A stretch of DNA of 64,000 bases. Source: Branchiostoma floridae. Its lineage: Eukaryota; Chordata; Leptocardii; Amphioxiformes; Branchiostomatidae. A model generated the notes under the pieces. The model worked only from the letters and a program-made list of their open reading frames with translations, did no database searches and was not told the origin of the DNA. The stretch spans positions 8,078,197 through 8,142,196 of the forward strand of contig NC_049984.1 in the NCBI RefSeq assembly GCF_000003815.2, in the 5' to 3' direction. Positions within the stretch are counted from its first letter, which is position 1, and each line of letters begins with the position of its first letter. Both the position numbers and the translations under genes were made by a program. Positions 33,243 to 43,400 of this stretch are shown one piece after another.

Positions 33243-33441
33243 ATGTGTATTCTCTTTCTGAAGTTTGTGGATCCGGCAGGTAACGTTCCAGGTGCGCCAG
33301 GTGCTGTCACAGGTGCGCCAGGTGGCCGGTACAAGCTCGTCCTGGCTGCCAACAGAGACGAGTACTACCAGCGACCTGCCAAAGCCGCTCACTTCTGGGG
33401 TGAAAACCCAAGGGTTCTGAGTGGTGTAGACATGGAGCCAG
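33243..33441 (+). CDS. TANGO2: TANGO2 exon 1
   Basis: Starts at the ATG in [13 protein letters not shown], carries the insertion with two GAPG motifs, then [20 protein letters not shown] and [18 protein letters not shown]. Donor CCAG|GTAGGT. Phase 1. Confidence 0.93.
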
Positions 33442-34673
33442 GTAGGTTAAATCCTATCTTACTGGTGGCATGTTTACATCGAGGATATAACGTCCTTGGT
33501 TACATAATGTTAACGTTAACAATATCGCCCAGACACTTGGCTATGGTGGGATAACCGTTAGGTCAAGCACCTGAGAATTAGGTCAGGCCTAGGAATATCA
33601 ATGTTGTGTTTTTGGTTTACTGTCCTGAAAAATTAGGGTCGTGTGTGCGTGTGCGCATCTCCAGACAGTTGTAATCCGCATAACATGAGAACCTGTGGGT
33701 GGATTGTAATCATTGACATTGTCATGTGGGTAGGTGTTGGCAAGACAAAGGTCAATTCCATTCTTGTCTTTATAAGACTACAGCACGTAGGTCATGTAAC
33801 GTATGTAACTATGGAACATTTAACGCCTATTTTCTTGATTGATGCAAATGTGTCTAAAATACATTTTTTTTAAAGATTTATTCAGCCAAACTAATCCAAC
33901 AAATACAGTTGTGAACTGTTTCATTGAATGTGCTATGGAAAGTAGTAATGTGTGCTCTATTTTAACCAGGAAGGGAAGGAGGTACCTGGCTCGGTATGGC
34001 AGAGACAGGACGGCTGTCAGCCTTAACCAACATTCTGCAGCCATCGCCAGACCCCAACGCAAAAGGAAGGGGAAGTCTCATCACTGACTTCTTAAGAGGG
34101 GACCAAACACCGCTGGCTTACCTTGAAGACCTCGCTAAAGAAGGACACCTATTCAATGGTTTTAACCTCGTGACTATGGATCTCTCTAAAGATACAAGTC
34201 TAGCATATTATTACAGCAACGTTTCTCAAGATGGTCCAAAAGTCTTATCTCCAGGCCAGTATGTTATCAGTAACTCCCTCCTCCACACACCATTTCAAAA
34301 GGCTAGCAACGGGAAGAAGTTGTTCCGGGAGATTCTACGAGAGAAGGAGGAAGGTAACAGAGATGCCTTCATTGAGAGTCTTTTGCAGCTCCTAGACAAC
34401 AATGTGCAGTTTCCTGACGACCCACAAGTGAAGTTGCAGGGAACTCATCTCCCAGAAACTGTTCGACATGGGTATACGGCGATCCGCGTGCGGACACCAA
34501 GAGCAGCTAACTATGGAACGAGAACCAATACGGTCATTCTGGTTGACCAGGATAATCATGTCACTTTCCTTGAGAAGACAATGAAACAGCCTATTGATAT
34601 TGACAATCCTGAGTGGGAGGTGAACAAGTTCGAATTGGACATTGAGTCTAGGCTGACTAAATCGCGAATCTAG
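33243..34673 (+). CDS. TANGO2: TANGO2-like NRDE-family protein, two coding exons
   Basis: Exons 33243-33441 and 33970-34673 join as E-P-G-R-E-G-G-T-W and give 300 residues ending at TAG 34671-34673. Seen: the family N-terminus MCILFLKF, whose Cys2 fits the Ntn-hydrolase-like fold of this family; the signature [37 protein letters not shown]; and the C-terminal [21 protein letters not shown]. The human protein is about 276 residues; the excess is mainly a Gly/Ala/Pro-rich insertion (residues ~12-25). Known: TANGO2 loss disturbs Golgi/ER and mitochondrial metabolism, and a role in lipid or heme handling has been proposed; its biochemical activity is not settled. Donor CCAG|GTAGGT, acceptor TTTAACCAG|GAAGG. 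The intron holds a copy of an interspersed repeat (33630-33830). A poly(A) signal ATTAAA lies at 34993. GMDS is divergent on the other side. Confidence 0.94.
33630..33830 (+). repeat. Interspersed repeat R1 copy in TANGO2 intron
   Basis: Diverged copy with GGGTGGATTGTAATCATTGA, GTAGGTGTTGGCAAGACAAA and GGTCA..CCATTC landmarks in family order. Confidence 0.5.
33970..34673 (+). CDS. TANGO2: TANGO2 exon 2 (terminal)
   Basis: Begins [20 protein letters not shown] and runs open to TAG, ending SRLTKSRI. All remaining NRDE-domain motifs are in this single exon, including [13 protein letters not shown]. Confidence 0.94.
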
Positions 34674-34998
34674 CAGCCCTCCCTCTGGTCTTTGCGAGCC
34701 CTGGACAGTGAGAGATTGTGTTTATCACACTGACATCATGTTGCAAATTTTACTTGTATAAATTGAAGAAACTAAAATGTCCTAGTTCTTGGCAATATAG
34801 TAACAACAACTAGAAGGAAGTACAAAGTAACAAATGTGTACAGGATAAGTGCAATTTATGTTGCCAAAGGATTGCAAGTGATTAGTGTGTGTGAATGTAA
34901 CATGTTGTCATTGATTGCAATTTATGCCAGGACTGTCAGGCAATATTGGAGCGCTGACAAGTAACTTATGATGGTACTGCAGTCACAAATGAATTAAA
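34674..34998 (+). terminator. TANGO2: TANGO2 3' UTR with ATTAAA poly(A) signal
   Basis: No coding signal follows the TAG. The first good poly(A) hexamer downstream is ATTAAA at 34993-34998, giving a 3' UTR of about 330 nt. Cleavage would be expected 10-30 nt later. Confidence 0.5.
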
Positions 34999-35300
34999 GA
35001 TATACATATACGGTTTTTGCCTAACTCATTGACAGGTGAACAGCACGTATCAGAATCACAAAATGGTGGCGTCTATCGGATGTCAACTATTGTAAAACAT
35101 GTTTTGCTTATTGCAAACCTGTAACTACAATAGTAACAAAATTGCAAACTGTATGCATGTGAAAGAATACAATCAAGACATACAAAAATTCCTGCATCTC
35201 CATCTCCATACATTCACTCTCGTCTCACTCGCAATGAAAACAAATGTCAAAATGGATTAGTGAATCATTCACATCTGTGAGCTATGAGATCTTCTAATTA

Positions 35301-35335
35301 TATTTCAGCCATACCATATATGGTATGGTGAAATA
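35301..35335. repeat. Palindrome at the head of an interspersed repeat
   Basis: CATACCATATATGGTATG forms the centre of a near-perfect 35-bp palindrome with TATTTCA and TGAAATA flanks. Following sequence (to about 35660) with a (TTTC)n run and a low-complexity A/T-rich body without coding signal looks like a repeat body. Confidence 0.6.
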
Positions 35336-35354
35336 TATTGTATTCGTAATGTTT

Positions 35355-35373
35355 CTTTCTTTCTTTCTTTCTC
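35355..35373. repeat. (TTTC)n microsatellite
   Basis: Five TTTC units, just after the palindrome at 35301-35335. Confidence 0.85.
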
Positions 35374-36109
35374 CTGTCAAATCTTCAAATCGAATCATCT
35401 CCGTCGTTCCGGGACCGAATGACCTGAAATTTGGCACAAGAGTAGAGTGGGTCAATACCGTGATGCTTTTTTCTCATTTTTTTCATATCTGCCTCTAAAA
35501 TGATTTTATTGAAGTTTAAAGGTCACGTTTTGACCACAACGGTATATTTTGACCCCCTGTACCATTGAATTACAGTGGAATGACCTTAAATTTGGTGTAG
35601 ATAGGCATTAGATAGTTGGTAAAATGATCCAAGTAAAATTTTTGGCATGAACCAATTTCAAATTATTAATTTCTGCACTTTTCTGAGGGGAAATTGGTTT
35701 TCTTTCGGCCTTCTCCCGTGAACTCCCGTGACCCCAGAGCCCACAGGTGCCAGGTGCCAGCGGTCTGGGGAGAGCGAGAGTTAATTAAATTATGGACGCC
35801 AGCCAATCAGCGACGAGAAAGGCGAATGCTAGTTAATATTCATAAGCGGGGCCTTGCAATCCCGTTTATACACAAACAGATGCATATTACAGCCTTACAG
35901 TGGTCATATGTTACCCTGTGCCCGGTTTGAAATTGTAGTTTGCGAGGATTTGGAGTTCAGACAGGGTCATTTGAGCGGTAGCGGACGGTACGCGTGCATT
36001 GAACGTCAGAATACAAGTCTGTGTCGATGAATTTACCAACATTCCGCATGGCACTATCAATCATTTTTGGCAGATTTGACTTTGGGGGTTAGTTGAGACA
36101 ATCGAGAAA

Positions 36110-37671
36110 ATGTTACTTGGCAGAAAACGCGGGAAAATTGGACAGTTTGCGTTTAGTTTTGATACGTAAGTTTGACAGTGTCAGTGGCGAGAATGCATGT
36201 ATTTTTTCCCAAACAAATGTAGGTACTTCTAACGTTAGTGTTGTTGTTCTTTTTTGACGTAAACTTTGTACATTCAAATTGTAAGTAACTTTAAACTGCC
36301 AGAGTTTGAGCCCAATAAAACACTCTTAGTACCAGAGTATCACCACTGACCTCCGAAAAGAAACCCCCGAACAAGGTAGAAACTCCTATCCTCCAGGTCT
36401 CGCACGCTACGAGCAGGAAATTACAACACTCAGACAAGATTACGTCCGATGGCTGATTGCATACAAAGTAAAACAATTTAACAGTGGTATGCAGGACATA
36501 TACTTTAACAAAGAATTCGAAGGAAAATGAAATATATACATAAAGCCAAATCAAGTTAACTTGTTGGTCCTGGGATTTTTCAGAAAAGAAATGAAGCGAC
36601 AGGGTGGTAAAATTCTTGTAAAAATTCGAGACGTCTCCGTTTATGTAATGGCTCATACAAAACAAGAAGATTGAAGTTTTTAGCTTGAAAAAAAACAACA
36701 ACACACTCCTACTACTAAAGTACACAACACCTGCACCTGCTTGACAATTATTGTTGTTTATTTATTGTTTATTAAGAAACCTTTTAGCCCTTACGGGCTA
36801 ATCTTCCAAGGTTCAATCAACATGAATCAACATGACAATCAACATGAATACATATATTTTAAAAAATACAACAATCACAAAGTATTTACAATAGAGCACA
36901 GTGTCTAGAGGTCAAAGGTCTAGATGACAATGTTTGAGATGGCTTGTTTAAAACTGGACAATGTACACAGTGCCTTAATGTCAGATGGCAATGAGTTCCA
37001 GAGCATAATTGCTCGGTACAAGAAGGTACGTTTTCCACTGTTTGTTTTAGGTTTAGGTAGTCTGAAGTTGTTAGATACAGAAAATCTAGTATTATACATG
37101 TGGGATGAATTAACTGGTATGAAGGAATTGTACACATATTAAAACGTATGCCCTACTTGATTAAAAAAAGTTCAATGCAATAATAAATGTACCCACATCA
37201 CAAGGAGATTATGACGGTACTTAGACCTAGTTATCGACGTGGAAATTGTTGGATGGCGTCATGTAATTTCATGATGAAAATCTTCTGAATGGAAGATGCG
37301 GTTTTTTTTTTCACTCTCGGAAAAATAGGAGCTGCCGCAATTCTAAAAGCCAATCAGTTATGCATAGGCGCTCCTGTGGAAGATTATATTCTTCCATGTG
37401 GGCCCGGTTCATATTGGGCAAGCTCTGTTTTGACCTGGAATCAATTCACAATATTAGTTCTCTTTTGGGGATAACTTACAGTTTAAATATTGCACTTTTG
37501 CGCAGGGGTGACTTGGAACAGTCCAATGTTGCGTGGGAATGGGTATGGCTGAAATATGCTGTATTTGCACCCAAGCAAATGTCGTTTGTGTTAATTGTTC
37601 TTCACCTCAGCAAAGTGTTGTGGCATATTAACATCTGGTCTAACTTTAGTTTTCAGTCATTTTTGAGGTGA
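36110..37671 (+). CDS. Possible small two-exon gene, function unknown
   Basis: Candidate exon 36110-36165 reads MLLGRKRGKIGQFAFSFD and ends at a good donor (TAC|GTAAGT). Candidate exon 37506-37671 follows a CAG acceptor with a weak pyrimidine tract, is phase compatible, reads GDLEQSNVAWEWVWLKYAVF onward and ends at TGA. The joined product would be 73 residues. AATAAA follows at 37700. Upstream (35690-36109) is a CCAAT-containing, locally CpG-bearing stretch that could be a promoter. I recognise no family. The pairing of the two exons is only inferred; phase agreement has a one-in-three chance of occurring randomly. Confidence 0.2.
36748..37137 (-). mobile_element. 5'-truncated LINE fragment (RT C-terminus and 3' tail)
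   Basis: The minus strand reads RFSVSNNFRLPKPKTNSGKR followed by TFLYRAIMLWNSLPSDIKA and ends shortly after. The pattern (F)LYR..LWNSLP.DI is characteristic of the C-terminal end of non-LTR retrotransposon reverse-transcriptase polyproteins. The 3' tail contains the inverted TAGCCCGTAAGGGCTA hairpin and ends in an A/T-rich AATAAA-like stretch. Only about the last 70 residues remain. Confidence 0.75.
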
Positions 37672-37699
37672 TATTATCAGTTATTTGCAAATGTTTTTA

Positions 37700-37705
37700 A
37701 ATAAA
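37700..37705 (+). terminator. Plus-strand AATAAA poly(A) signal
   Basis: AATAAA lies 29 nt after the TGA of the candidate small plus-strand gene and faces the rhophilin poly(A) signal on the other strand, so two transcripts may end tail-to-tail here. Confidence 0.4.
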
Positions 37706-37729
37706 GCTGACATAAACAAGCACAGATTT

Positions 37730-40237
37730 CATTTTCTTAATACTTTATTGAGTGCTCCATATCTTCTGAATAATTACAACTTTAAATATGACATAATGCA
37801 TTCTTAACAGATGTACACGTTTTACTGGTAAATATGAAACTTGTGGTATACAGCATGGATATAATACATAACAACCCACAGTTTTGAACTGTTATTTTGT
37901 ATTGTTCAGCCAGTGCAAATAGACAGAGCCATATCTGCTCCTTCCTTACTCCTTTTTTTCCATCTTGTAAAATACACGGTATGGTAACCACCTCTTGCTT
38001 ATCATTAATATATACAAATCACTGTTGCAAGTATAATACTTTTGGTAATACATTACATACAGAACTTGTAAGGTTTTCCTTATTCTTGCACATTAAGTCT
38101 TAGCCAAAAATTATGAATACTCGAGTCGTATCCAAAATATTCTACTATTCATAAATACCTAAGTTAAAACAATCTCTTACATTAATAACTCTCTAAAGGA
38201 ATCAGAAAGATACAAAATATCACTATTTGTACATTATAATGCTGGTACGAAGATTTTGTGGGTGTTTTATAGATTTTACTGGAACTAATGGTAAGCATTG
38301 TCTTGGCATGTAACACTGTCATGAAGAAATTTAGCTTTAGAATGACAACAATATTTTCTCTGCATGTTTAGACATGTATTTATGAACTCAAGTTAAAAGA
38401 GGTCCATGCTAAGAACTGTGTTATGACACATGTGAACATATACTAGTAACAATGACTTTTTCTTTGTTCGATCAAAACAACTACTTGGTCAATCTCAATT
38501 AAACTCTTCCATGTTCTTACAAGTCTTTTAAAACTTTACCTCCCTCCATTGCATTTTAATAGTCACGTCCATTTTCCCAAGGACACAATGTCTAGTCAGG
38601 AATTAAACAATTGACTTCTCAGTCTTGTGTCCACTAGCCTAACAATGGCCACCTAGACATGCAAAAGCGGTCGCTTCCACTATGGCTGTGATTGTAGGTA
38701 TAAAAACTGGCAAGATTTTGGAACAGTCATCATTGCTCATGAAAATATACCACTGTCTGCATCTTTGTAAATACAAAATATTCTCTTCAATTTCCTATAT
38801 AAAGTAGGTCCTTGCCTACATCCAGCTTCAAGCTTTAATAGAGTATGTTGATGAAGGTTAGACATTCAGATAATAAGATATGCGAAAAAGAAACCAAAAT
38901 CACATCCAGTTGCTTGAGTAACCGTTTTTTTTGGCAAGCTTAGTAGATATCTATCCTCTTGCTATTTGTTGTATGTTTAACACAAAAAAATCACCTTTGC
39001 TGGCAAATCAGCTATTGTGATAGAGTGAAAGAGTTGTTTGTCATCTCATCAAGCTACTATATATCTAATCTGTTTGTCGTTTGTCATGTTGGTGCCAACA
39101 TCAACCTTAGCGGACAAGAGCGCCATCAAGTGACTTAAGTCAGAAGTGCATGTCAGAAACAGACCAGACCATCTTCAAAACATTCATTTTGATTGGATAT
39201 TTCAACTAACATGCTATCTCACAAGCCAACTGGCTATTATGATAGAAAGATATTGTATGTTGTGCAGTATAGTGTATTAAGCCTACAAACACTTCTAACC
39301 TTTAAAATCTGTAGAAAGTTGCATAGTTACTCGCTGACACTATCATACATTAAAATGCAGTTTCCTCCACATTCAGAGACATAATAAGTTAGATACAAAC
39401 TGTTCAAAATCATGACTTATCTCAGCTAGACTGTGCAAACTAACAATCTGTACATGTCCTATCAAGTTGATTAGTTGTAGGATAATGTTAGCAGCTTCCC
39501 ATGTTGTTTTCTTTCCTCAGAGCCAGCTCTCAGTTGGAAATACATAAACCCTATTTTACATAAACCCTGTGTTTTGCAGAATGATATGGACAGTGTCAAT
39601 GTCCATGTCTTCTCTATTTGTCATGCAAATTCATTGGCAAAGGAACCTATGCATCAACCTATCTTTCAGAGATGTTGGACAGCCATAAAGAAACATAAGC
39701 CATAAAGAGCTGAACTGGTTCATACATTACTTGATAAACATTACAAGAGCTACCACTATTTGTAAGGCAAGGGTTTGAGCATTGACGCAATATAGAAGTC
39801 TGTTACAAGATCGGAACCTGTACAAATACATACAATACTTATTTCACTGTTAAAATCTGGAGCCATAGTCTTCTACAAATAAGCAGTCTTCTTTTTTCCT
39901 GGACACCACACTTCGTCTTGGCATTTCATTCTATGATTCCTATGATTTAACTATTAGCAGTCTTTTCTAGGAAAACTAGATAAAAAGTTCACCTTATCTG
40001 AACACCCCCGTTTGTAACTGAAGTGGAATAGTCCTTCCGAATCTTTGTTGCATAAATACCATAATTGGGGACATACTAATAGTAAAAGTACCATGGGCCA
40101 ATGAAGGTCGCTCCATTGATAAACCCCTATTTTTAACTTCATGGAGGGTATACTTTAGTTAAAAACTTTTTTGGACTTCCTCACTTCATAACGGGGGTGG
40201 TCAGCTATGAAATGGCAAGTGAGACTGTCTATCTTGA
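37730..40237 (-). other. RHPN: Probable rhophilin 3' UTR (no coding sequence)
   Basis: About 2.5 kb of AT-rich sequence between the rhophilin stop codon and AATAAA (37744-37749). It has no splice-flanked conserved exon and is poor in the recognisable transposon families seen elsewhere in the window, which fits a constrained 3' UTR. Extent is inferred from the poly(A) signal. Confidence 0.45.
37744..37749 (-). terminator. RHPN: Rhophilin poly(A) signal AATAAA (minus strand)
   Basis: TTTATT on the plus strand gives AATAAA on the coding strand, about 2.5 kb after the rhophilin stop. No other convincing gene intervenes, so it is the likely end of a long 3' UTR. Confidence 0.5.
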
Positions 40238-40444
40238 CTACCACATGCAGCTTTCCCTTTGGGAGTTGATCTGAGCGCGGGAGTGTGCCGACAGCTGGCT
40301 GTGTGACTTCTCCCTCCTGCGGAAGCCCCAGCTGAAGCGCTTGCTGTTGGTGGAACCCGTCTCGGACGTGGTCGGGGAGCTCTCCTTTCTCATCATCTCG
40401 CGCTGACTAAGGCTGCTGGATCGGCCGTTCTGTTCATTGCTCAG
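40238..40444 (-). CDS. RHPN: Rhophilin terminal exon with stop codon
   Basis: Encodes [20 protein letters not shown], a Ser/Arg/Lys-rich disordered tail with [18 protein letters not shown], ending QRESCMW and TAG (40238-40240). Acceptor TCTCTAG|CTGAG joins the PDZ exon in phase 0. Confidence 0.9.
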   Translation of the reverse strand: MSNEQNGRSSSLSQREMMRKESSPTTSETGSTNSKRFSWGFRRREKSHSQLSAHSRAQINSQRESCMW

Positions 40445-43400
40445 CTAGAGAAGGCAAAACACAACATATGATTTAGTCTCTGTATCTAACGTTTGAAACT
40501 GTTCCACAAGGCTAAAAGTATAGCTGCAACCCACCTTCAAAAAACACTCCACCTAGTACTGCAAAAGGCTAAGCAACCAAAGAACCAGCAAGATCCCAAA
40601 GCTCCCCTGTACTAACTGCACTACAGAAATATCATAGGATAGCTACCAAAAGCATGAACTATATATTGAGTTGAGTATGTATCTATGTACCTAAATATCA
40701 AGCAAAGGAACACCTCCAAAACAACAAAATCCCCATACAACACCAAGAATCGGTTATTCTGCTTACTTAAATGGACATCATATCATAATACACAGGAGCA
40801 TTCCCCTGTGCCTGAAATGAAAATGTAAAAATAATTGGTTCTAGAATCTAAGATGATATCAAGATATGATATACACTGTATAATACAAATTGTAGCTCAT
40901 GAGGATTTGAAAAGTCAGGTTGCCCTCCCTTTTTGTTCCCATCTTTCCAGAACATCACAAATTTTGTATTTTCTGGGAAAGAAACTTCTCTCTTCAGCTT
41001 TCCCCTCCCTTTTAAGTGGAGCAAACAGTCAGAATTGCGACTAAAAACCACAGCCTACAACACAACTTAAGTAAGTGAAACACTGCCTAAAGCAGGAAAG
41101 GACTTACTGAACAAGTTGTCACTCACTTAAGCAGAGAGGGAATAACAAGAGACAATTTCTGTTAGTTAATAGTTTTGGCTATAGTTACTGGGGTATTCAA
41201 ACAAAACAGGAGTCATGCAATCAATCGTGAAAACATAGCCTTCATATTAATCATAATCATAGCCTTCATTTGCTTGTAGCGTTAAACACATTGTTAATGC
41301 CAGGGTCACATTTCAAAATTTGCAGGCATTTTGTGGGAACGGAAAGAATGATATAAAAGACAACATACAAAATGTAAAAACAAAGTTGTCATGAGCATAA
41401 AAAATTGTATTTCTTTTTACAAATTCATTTATCCTTTCTGCAGTCAGTCTGGCTGAGCCCCAAACAAAAATGTGACCCTAACATAACCAGGGCACTATTC
41501 CTGTATTTGTTAAGATAAAATAGTTAGTAATCGTGACACTGCAAACATGGTACTTTGTGGGAATCAGCTGTTACATCAGCTTCTCCCACAGCACAGAGAT
41601 GTAACTCCCCGAGGACATGTTACAATTAGTTTTCTCATTGAAACATAGATATCAGTGGCACAGCAGTGTTTAGGGAAGTTTTGTGGGTGAGAAAAGAAAG
41701 GTTGGAGGTAGAGAAGTACTAACAGGATGGGCTGTGGTCACTACAAGTACTGGCATCCACAGGACATGGGCATCACGACAGAACCATCCTCACTTTCAGC
41801 AGGGGACCAACACATCAGCAGGGGAGGCTATTTGTGGGGTCAGGAGAAAGACACAACGTACAGGAACATAGGGGAAGAGGAAACAAGAAAGTAAGAACGG
41901 AAATACTGAGAAAGGAAGACAGCAATTTTGAATTTAAGGCCACAGCAGGTAAATTTTATGGATCCTTTGAAGACTTTCAATACAGAGACCATAGATGTTG
42001 TAACAAGAATTAAAGCCACAAACATGGTATCACAGCAAAGGCTCTCTTCCTGCCCTCAAGATGTGGTCAAAGTGACACTAGTGTGGTAGCCTGGTATGAC
42101 CAAGAAGCTTCTTGGTATCACTTACCAAATTGGTATCACGTACCAAGTTGGCAAATACACTCAAGGCTACCACACTAGTGTCACTTTCTACAAGTACACC
42201 CACTACTACCTTTCGTGTCACTTCTGCAAGCCAAGTAACTCAAGGCTACTACATGAAATAATTTACCGTTTCGGTATATTCTTCATGTTGATCTTTGGAA
42301 GGGAACAAAATTTTGTTCTTTTTTTGGAAGCAAGCAAAAATCAATGCAAGCACTAATCACTAAGCAGTCATCAATAAAATTTACTTGCTGTGGCTTAACA
42401 TAACTGTAAATATTTGATTAAAATCTCATATATTTTCTGTTTTCTCAGTGGACTGAACAAGTCATCCAGAAGACTGACATATTGTGTCTCACCTGAGGGT
42501 GCAGGTAGTCACGACCCTGTGGGGTCACGACCTGCATGCTGACCTGCTCTCCGCAGCTGAGGATGAGGTTAATGACCTCGTGGTGCTTTCCCCACTTCAC
42601 GTTGCGACCATCGACTGCCACAATGAAGTCACCAGGCTTCACGCCACCTTGCTGTTGTAAGGAAGTTTGGAAAAGGAAAATTGTTACAATGCTTTAATGA
42701 AAAGGAATACAATGAATGAAAATGAACTTAAATTGCCTTATTCCATTTCAAATTGCATCCTTAAAGTGTAAGTCAGTAAACCTAAAGTCAAAGAAATTAT
42801 TCTCTTCGAAAGGATTGATTAGTGCTTCATCCCGTTTCCTGTAGTACTTTCTATGCCTGCTAGGGGGAGCAGTTGGTGTGCTTGGCTGCCAGGCTCCATG
42901 GCCACCTCTGCTACAAGCATAACTCAGTGAAAGGAAAGTCAATGAAATCAGTCTTTTCAAATGCATAGTATTAGACAAATGTTTTTATGCATCTATTGTA
43001 GTTCTTTCTATGCCCACTAGGGGGAGCAATTGATGTGCACCACTTACCGCAGCTTTGCTGCCAGGTTCCACCTCTGCTACGATGACTGGTGAGTCTCCTC
43101 TAAGTACGAACCCAAAGCCCTGTTCGCCCTTCTCCATCGAGCATGTCCTGGGCACGCTCCACTGGTTCCTGGCTGAGAACACTGCAAGAGGGCCCTGTGG
43201 GGGAAACAAGATATTCAAGATTTAATAGACCTGTGACATAGTTGAGTTTTTCATGAATTTCTTTTCTTCATTCATCATCATTCATTGTGAATTTCTGTGA
43301 TTCTGTCCGTGCATTTTTCATCATATTCCAACACATCAAAACCAAAATCTCTGTTTGTATGCAATTACACATGGTAAAACACTTGATGCAACAAAATGTA

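Noticed and set aside
36291-36725. 144-residue minus-strand open frame rich in F and Y
   Set aside because: Composition follows the T-rich strand; no motif, no conserved segment.
37289-37505. Additional coding sequence upstream of 37506 in the same frame
   Set aside because: The open frame begins without a plausible start context and includes a T-run; treated as intron of the candidate small gene.
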